A stretch of DNA of 9,351 nucleotides. It comes from Myxococcaceae bacterium. Its GTDB lineage: Bacteria > Myxococcota > Myxococcia > Myxococcales > Myxococcaceae. Shown piece after piece: positions 6,013-9,351 of the stretch. The notes under the pieces are model-generated. The model had not been told where the DNA came from. It was given only the letters and a program-made list of their open reading frames with translations, and made no database searches. Positions within the stretch are counted from its first letter, which is position 1, and the number at the start of each line of letters is the position of its first letter. The DNA is taken from contig JAGSPQ010000059.1 of NCBI GenBank assembly GCA_018262385.1, positions 1 to 9,351 on the forward strand, given 5' to 3'. Position numbers and translations under genes: made by a program.

Positions 6013-7347
6013 TCAGTCGTGGGCCTTGAGCCCGTACTTCGTCACCAGCCGGTGGACGTAGTTCCGGGCGATCCCGGCCTCGCGCGCCATCTGGGAGATG
6101 TTGCCGTTGCACTTGTTGAGCAGGCCCAGCAGGTATTCCTTGGTGAAGCTCTCGACCAGCCGCTCCTTGGCTTCCTTGAAGGGCAGGTCGGTGATCCCCT
6201 CGTTTGACTGGAGGCTGCGCGAGGCGCTGGTCTCGTTGGGAAGCGGATCGACGTCCGCCCCGGCCAGCGCGCGCTCGACCAGGTTGCGCAGCTCGCGCAC
6301 GTTTCCCGGCCAGTGGTAGGCGGCGAAGCGGGCCATCAACCCGCGCGGCAGCTCGAAGTCGCCCCGGCCCATGTTCTTCACGAAGTGCTCGGTGAGCAGC
6401 TGGATGTCGTCGAGCCGATCGCGCAGCGGCGGCACCTGCACCAGCACCACCGCCAGCCGGTAGTAGAGATCGCGGCGGAAGCGGCCGGCCTCGATCTCCG
6501 CGTCGAGGTCGCGGTGGGTGGCGGCGATCACCCGCACGTCGATTCGGCGGTGCTTGTCCTCGCCGACCCGGCGCACCATCCCGCCCTCGAGCACCCGCAG
6601 CAGCTTCGGCTGCAGATCCAGCGGCAGCTCGCCAAGCTCGTCGAGGAAGATCGTCCCCCCGTCGGCCTCGAGGAACGCGCCGTTGCGATCGGAGATCGCG
6701 CCGGTGAAGGCGCCCTTCACGTGGCCGAACAGCTCGCTCTCGATCAGCGAGGGCGCGACCGCTCCGCAATCGACCACCACGAACGGCCGGCCGACCCGCT
6801 TGCTGCGGGCGTGAATCGAGTGGGCGAGCACTTCCTTCCCGGTGCCGGTCTCGCCCAGCAGCATCACCGTCGAGTCGGTCGGGGCGACCTTCTCGAGAAT
6901 TCCGAACAGCTGACGCATCGCCGGAGCCGCGCCCTTGACGGTGCCGAAGCTGCTCAGCGCCTCGGGCAGGCCCAGATCCTCTTCCACCATCGAGATCTTG
7001 AGCGAGGTCTTGCCGACCATCACCACCGCCTGGTCCTCGACGATCACCTCGGTGATCCGCGTGCCCTGCATGTACGAGCCGTTGGTGCTGTCGAGATCGC
7101 GCACCCGCACCCCGTCTGGCCGCGCCATCAGTTCCACGTGGTAGCGCGAGACGGTGGTGTCCTTGAGCGTCAGCTGCGCGTCGGGGTGGCTGCCGACCTT
7201 CATGCTGCCTTCGATCGGCCGGGTGACGCCCGTGTCCGGGCCCGCGACGATCGCCACCTGGTACTTGCGTTCTTTGAGCGTGCCGCTCGCCTGGTCCAGG
7301 CGGAGCAGAGCGCCGGGCCGTTGCAGCGGTTCAGTGGCGAGGTTCAT
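6013..7347 (-). CDS. FHA-domain sigma-54-dependent transcriptional activator
   Basis: The product is 444 residues in three parts. Residues about 30-120 are an FHA domain with SRYH (67-70) and STNG (87-90); the usual Gly-Arg after the first strand is Gly52-Ser53. Residues about 135-360 are the AAA+ sigma-54 activator domain: Walker A GETGTGKE (165-172), intact sigma-54 contact loop GAFTGA (212-217), Walker B GGTIFLDE (230-237), arginine finger region FRRDLYYRL (290-298) and WPGNVREL (346-353). Residues about 400-440 are a Fis-type helix-turn-helix. It should bind enhancer sites and drive sigma-54 RNA polymerase open-complex formation by ATP hydrolysis, with the FHA part probably sensing a phosphothreonine from a Ser/Thr kinase. 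The frame is open upstream to 7512, but ATG 7347 fits best: it starts a good domain lead-in, follows a promoter at 7358-7385, and longer forms would run into the icd gene. Targets are unknown. Confidence 0.93.
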   Translation of the reverse strand: MNLATEPLQRPGALLRLDQASGTLKERKYQVAIVAGPDTGVTRPIEGSMKVGSHPDAQLTLKDTTVSRYHVELMARPDGVRVRDLDSTNGSYMQGTRITEVIVEDQAVVMVGKTSLKISMVEEDLGLPEALSSFGTVKGAAPAMRQLFGILEKVAPTDSTVMLLGETGTGKEVLAHSIHARSKRVGRPFVVVDCGAVAPSLIESELFGHVKGAFTGAISDRNGAFLEADGGTIFLDELGELPLDLQPKLLRVLEGGMVRRVGEDKHRRIDVRVIAATHRDLDAEIEAGRFRRDLYYRLAVVLVQVPPLRDRLDDIQLLTEHFVKNMGRGDFELPRGLMARFAAYHWPGNVRELRNLVERALAGADVDPLPNETSASRSLQSNEGITDLPFKEAKERLVESFTKEYLLGLLNKCNGNISQMAREAGIARNYVHRLVTKYGLKAHD

Positions 7348-7357
7348 TGCAGGCGCG

Positions 7358-7385
7358 ACTATAACTTCTGCCTTCGAAGCGACAA
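7358..7385 (-). promoter_or_regulatory. Candidate sigma-70-type promoter of the FHA activator gene
   Basis: On the minus strand TTGTCG (7385-7380, 4/6) and TATAGT (7363-7358, 5/6) are 16 bp apart. The -10 box ends 10 nt before ATG 7347, so the leader would be only about 3-4 nt. There is no Shine-Dalgarno sequence between them. An 8-bp palindrome CTTCGAAG (7372-7379) lies in the spacer and could bind a regulator. Confidence 0.5.
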
Positions 7386-7390
7386 CGCGA

Positions 7391-7419
7391 TTGCGAGGGG
7401 CAGGACCTGAGAGTATGCC
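7391..7419 (+). promoter_or_regulatory. Candidate promoter of the icd-mdh operon
   Basis: TTGCGA (7391-7396, 4/6) and TATGCC (7414-7419, 3/6) are 17 bp apart. A start near 7426 would give a leader of about 40 nt containing the icd ribosome site. The -35 box lies 5 bp from the -35 box of the divergent activator promoter, so the two would compete for polymerase. The -10 match is weak. Confidence 0.4.
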
Positions 7420-7450
7420 CGCGCTCGAAACCTGCTTCGCAACGCAACAC

Positions 7451-7456
7451 AAGGAG
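7451..7456 (+). promoter_or_regulatory. Ribosome binding site of icd
   Basis: AAGGAG lies 9 nt before ATG 7466. It selects this start although the frame is open upstream to about 7154. Confidence 0.8.
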
Positions 7457-7465
7457 TTGTTTCCC

Positions 7466-8758
7466 ATGGCACCGAACGGCGAAAAAATCTCCCTCAGCGG
7501 CGGCAAGCTCAACGTCCCCGATCACCCGATCATCCCCTTCATCGAGGGCGATGGCACCGGGCGCGACATCTGGCGCTCCTCGGTCAACGTGATCGACGCC
7601 GCGGTCGAGAAGGCCTACCGCGGCAAGAAGAAGATCGCCTGGCTGGAGGTGCTCGCCGGCGAGAAGGCGTTCAAGCTCAAGAACAACTGGCTGCCCGACG
7701 AGACGGTCACCGCGTTCCGCGACTACCTGGTCGGGATCAAGGGCCCGCTCACCACGCCGATCGGCGGCGGGATCCGGTCGCTCAACGTCGCGCTGCGCCA
7801 GATGCTCGACCTGTACGTCTGCCTGCGGCCGGTGCGGTACTTCAAGGGCGTGCCCTCTCCGGTGAAGGCGCCCGAGAAGGTCGACATGGTGATCTTCCGG
7901 GAGAACACCGAGGACATCTACGCCGGCATTGAATACGAGGCCGGCAGCCCGGCGGCGACCAAGGTCCTCGAGTTCATCAAGAAGGAGTTCCCCAAGGACT
8001 TCGAGAAGATCCGCTTCAAGGAGAACATCGGCGTCGGGATCAAGCCGGTCTCGAAGGAAGGCACCGAGCGGTTGGTGCGGGCGGCGATCAAGTACGCGAT
8101 CGATCTCAAGCGCCGCAACGTCACCATCGTCCACAAGGGCAACATCATGAAGTACACCGAAGGCGCCTTCATGAAGTGGGGGTACGAGCTGGCGCAGAAG
8201 GAGTTCGGCGACAAGACCTACACCTGGGCCCAGTGGGAAAAGACCAAGGCCGCCTCGGGGGAGGACGCCGCCAACGCCGAGCAGAAGGCCGCGCTCGCCT
8301 CGGGCAAGCTGCTGGTGAAGGACGCGATCGCCGACATCACGCTGCAGCAGGTGCTCACCCGGCCCGACGAGTTCGACGTGATCGCCACCTTGAACTTGAA
8401 CGGCGACTACCTCTCGGATGCGCTCGCCGCTCAGGTCGGCGGCATCGGCATCGCCCCCGGCGGCAACATCAACTACGTCACCGGCCACGCGATCTTCGAG
8501 GCCACCCACGGCACCGCGCCGAAGTACGCCGATCAGGACAAGGTGAACCCCGGCTCGGTGATCCTCTCGGCCGAGATGATGCTGCGCCACCTCGGCTGGC
8601 TCGAGGCCGCGGATCTGATCCTCAAGGGGATGGACGCGTCGATCGCTCAGCGGACGGTGACGTACGACTTCGCCCGCCAGATGAAGCAGGAGAACGCCGC
8701 AGCGGTCACCGAGGTGAAGTGCAGCGAGTTCGGTCAGGCAATCATCAAGAACATGTAG
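7466..8758 (+). CDS. icd: Isocitrate dehydrogenase, NADP-dependent
   Basis: This 430-residue enzyme oxidatively decarboxylates isocitrate to 2-oxoglutarate in the cytoplasmic TCA cycle. It is close in length and motifs to the E. coli type of 416 residues. Visible marks are FIEGDGTG (25-32), [13 protein letters not shown] (100-112) with the substrate Ser105 and Arg111, Arg121, [14 protein letters not shown] (144-157) with Arg145 and Tyr152, [12 protein letters not shown] (222-233) with Lys224, and metal-binding aspartates at about 290, 314 and 318 ([16 protein letters not shown]). NADP preference is indicated by [13 protein letters not shown], where Lys353, Tyr354 and Val360 match the NADP-binding residues of E. 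coli Icd, and by Tyr400 and Arg404 in TYDFAR. Ser105 corresponds to the serine phosphorylated by AceK in E. coli; whether that control exists here is unknown. ATG 7466 has a good ribosome site. It lies 27 bp upstream of the malate dehydrogenase gene, probably in the same operon. Confidence 0.97.
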   Translation: MAPNGEKISLSGGKLNVPDHPIIPFIEGDGTGRDIWRSSVNVIDAAVEKAYRGKKKIAWLEVLAGEKAFKLKNNWLPDETVTAFRDYLVGIKGPLTTPIGGGIRSLNVALRQMLDLYVCLRPVRYFKGVPSPVKAPEKVDMVIFRENTEDIYAGIEYEAGSPAATKVLEFIKKEFPKDFEKIRFKENIGVGIKPVSKEGTERLVRAAIKYAIDLKRRNVTIVHKGNIMKYTEGAFMKWGYELAQKEFGDKTYTWAQWEKTKAASGEDAANAEQKAALASGKLLVKDAIADITLQQVLTRPDEFDVIATLNLNGDYLSDALAAQVGGIGIAPGGNINYVTGHAIFEATHGTAPKYADQDKVNPGSVILSAEMMLRHLGWLEAADLILKGMDASIAQRTVTYDFARQMKQENAAAVTEVKCSEFGQAIIKNM

Positions 8759-8773
8759 TCCCGCACTGCAAAC

Positions 8774-8779
8774 AAGGAG
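8774..8779 (+). promoter_or_regulatory. Ribosome binding site of mdh
   Basis: AAGGAG lies 6 nt before ATG 8786 in the 27-bp icd-mdh gap. No promoter or terminator is visible in that gap. Confidence 0.8.
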
Positions 8780-8785
8780 AACCCC

Positions 8786-9351
8786 ATGGCCAAGAATCCC
8801 GTTCGTGTTGCGATCACCGGCGCCGCCGGCCAAATCGGTTACTCGCTGCTCTTCCGGATCGCCAACGGCGACATGCTCGGCAAGGACCAGCCGGTCATCC
8901 TCCACCTGCTCGAGGTGCCCCAGGCGCTCAACGCCACCAAGGGCGTGATGATGGAGCTGGAGGACTGCGCCTTCCCGCTGCTGGCGGGAATGACGGCGTT
9001 CGAGGATCCGAACGCGGCGTTCAAGGACGTCGACGTCGCCCTGCTGGTCGGCGCCAAGCCCCGCAGCAAGGGGATGGAGCGAAAGGATCTGCTCGAGGGC
9101 AACGCGGCGATCTTCAAGGCGATGGGCAGCGCGCTCGACAAGAACGCCAGCCGCAAGGTGAAGGTGCTGGTGGTCGGCAACCCGGCCAACACCAACGCCT
9201 ACATCGCGATGAAGACCGCTCCTTCGCTGCCGAAGACCGCGTTCACCGCGATGCTCCGGCTCGATCACAACCGCGCGCTCGGCCAGCTGGCGGCCAAGAC
9301 CGGCAAGCCGGTGACCAGCTTCGAGAAGCTCACCGTCTGGGGCAACCACTC
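8786..9351 (+). CDS. mdh: Malate dehydrogenase, cytosolic-type family, 3' end outside window
   Basis: The first 188 codons are present and the window cuts inside the next one. The enzyme interconverts malate and oxaloacetate with NAD. Visible marks are the Rossmann loop TGAAGQIGY (11-19), HLLEVPQ (40-46), where the acidic Glu43 at the end of the second strand favours NAD over [19 protein letters not shown] (89-103) with substrate arginines 93 and 99, VGNPANTNA (130-138), LRLDHNRA (157-164) with Arg158 and Asp160, and the catalytic His188 in WGNH at the very edge. This is the cytosolic or type 2 malate dehydrogenase group, not the lactate-dehydrogenase-like group. Just before Arg158 is Leu where related enzymes often have Thr. 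The full protein should be about 325-330 residues. It probably shares a transcript with icd; in related bacteria succinyl-CoA synthetase genes may follow, which cannot be seen here. Confidence 0.95.
   Translation, partial: MAKNPVRVAITGAAGQIGYSLLFRIANGDMLGKDQPVILHLLEVPQALNATKGVMMELEDCAFPLLAGMTAFEDPNAAFKDVDVALLVGAKPRSKGMERKDLLEGNAAIFKAMGSALDKNASRKVKVLVVGNPANTNAYIAMKTAPSLPKTAFTAMLRLDHNRALGQLAAKTGKPVTSFEKLTVWGNH

Noticed and set aside
7335..7351. Sigma-54 promoter-like TGGC...TTGCA on the plus strand ahead of icd
   Set aside because: The distance between the GG and GC elements is one base too long for the strict -24/-12 spacing, and the site overlaps the activator's own start codon.
7331..9349. 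Minus-strand reading frame of 672 codons opposite icd and mdh
   Set aside because: GC-rich genes often leave the opposite strand open. The translation is low in complexity with no family motif, while both + strand genes are unmistakable.

Overview
The window looks like chromosomal DNA from a GC-rich Gram-negative bacterium, most likely a member of the Myxococcota. Four things point there by general knowledge of the group: codon third positions are almost all G or C; one predicted lipoprotein ends in a long tail of Asp-Ala-Gly-x-Pro repeats of a kind common in myxobacterial surface proteins; there is an FHA-domain sigma-54 activator, a regulator type abundant in that phylum; and there are several predicted secreted or lipid-anchored proteins. 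This assignment is inference. No phylogenetic marker was compared. I see no rRNA, tRNA, CRISPR array, insertion sequence or prophage gene.

Layout. Positions 62-1696 (+) encode a large lipoprotein with Ig-like and calcium-loop-like segments. Positions 1750-4107 (+) form a compact three-gene unit: a TetR-family repressor, a crotonase-fold enzyme and a beta-keto acid cleavage enzyme (BKACE, DUF849). The unit is preceded by a perfect AT-rich palindrome that is probably the repressor's own operator. Positions 4112-4969 (-) encode an exported M23 metallopeptidase that meets the BKACE gene tail to tail, 4 bp apart. Positions 5047-5943 (+) encode a lipoprotein with a ZU5-like domain and 22 tandem 15-bp repeats. 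Positions 6013-7347 (-) encode an FHA/AAA+/Fis sigma-54 activator. It is transcribed divergently from 7466-8758 (+), NADP-type isocitrate dehydrogenase, which is followed after 27 bp by malate dehydrogenase (8786 to the window edge, incomplete).

How the genes work together. The repressor-crotonase-BKACE unit reads as a small catabolic module for a CoA-linked acid, probably induced by an acyl-CoA or related ligand. BKACE would turn a beta-keto acid plus acetyl-CoA into acetoacetate plus a new acyl-CoA, and the crotonase would hydrate or isomerise an acyl-CoA intermediate. The icd-mdh pair supplies two TCA-cycle steps and is probably one transcript. The other genes concern the envelope or regulation and show no clear functional tie to these two operons.

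The most interesting points are the operator-controlled BKACE module with a crotonase lacking one of the two usual catalytic glutamates, the expanding in-frame minisatellite, and three genes whose starts lie so close behind a -10-like box, with no Shine-Dalgarno sequence, that their mRNAs may be leaderless.
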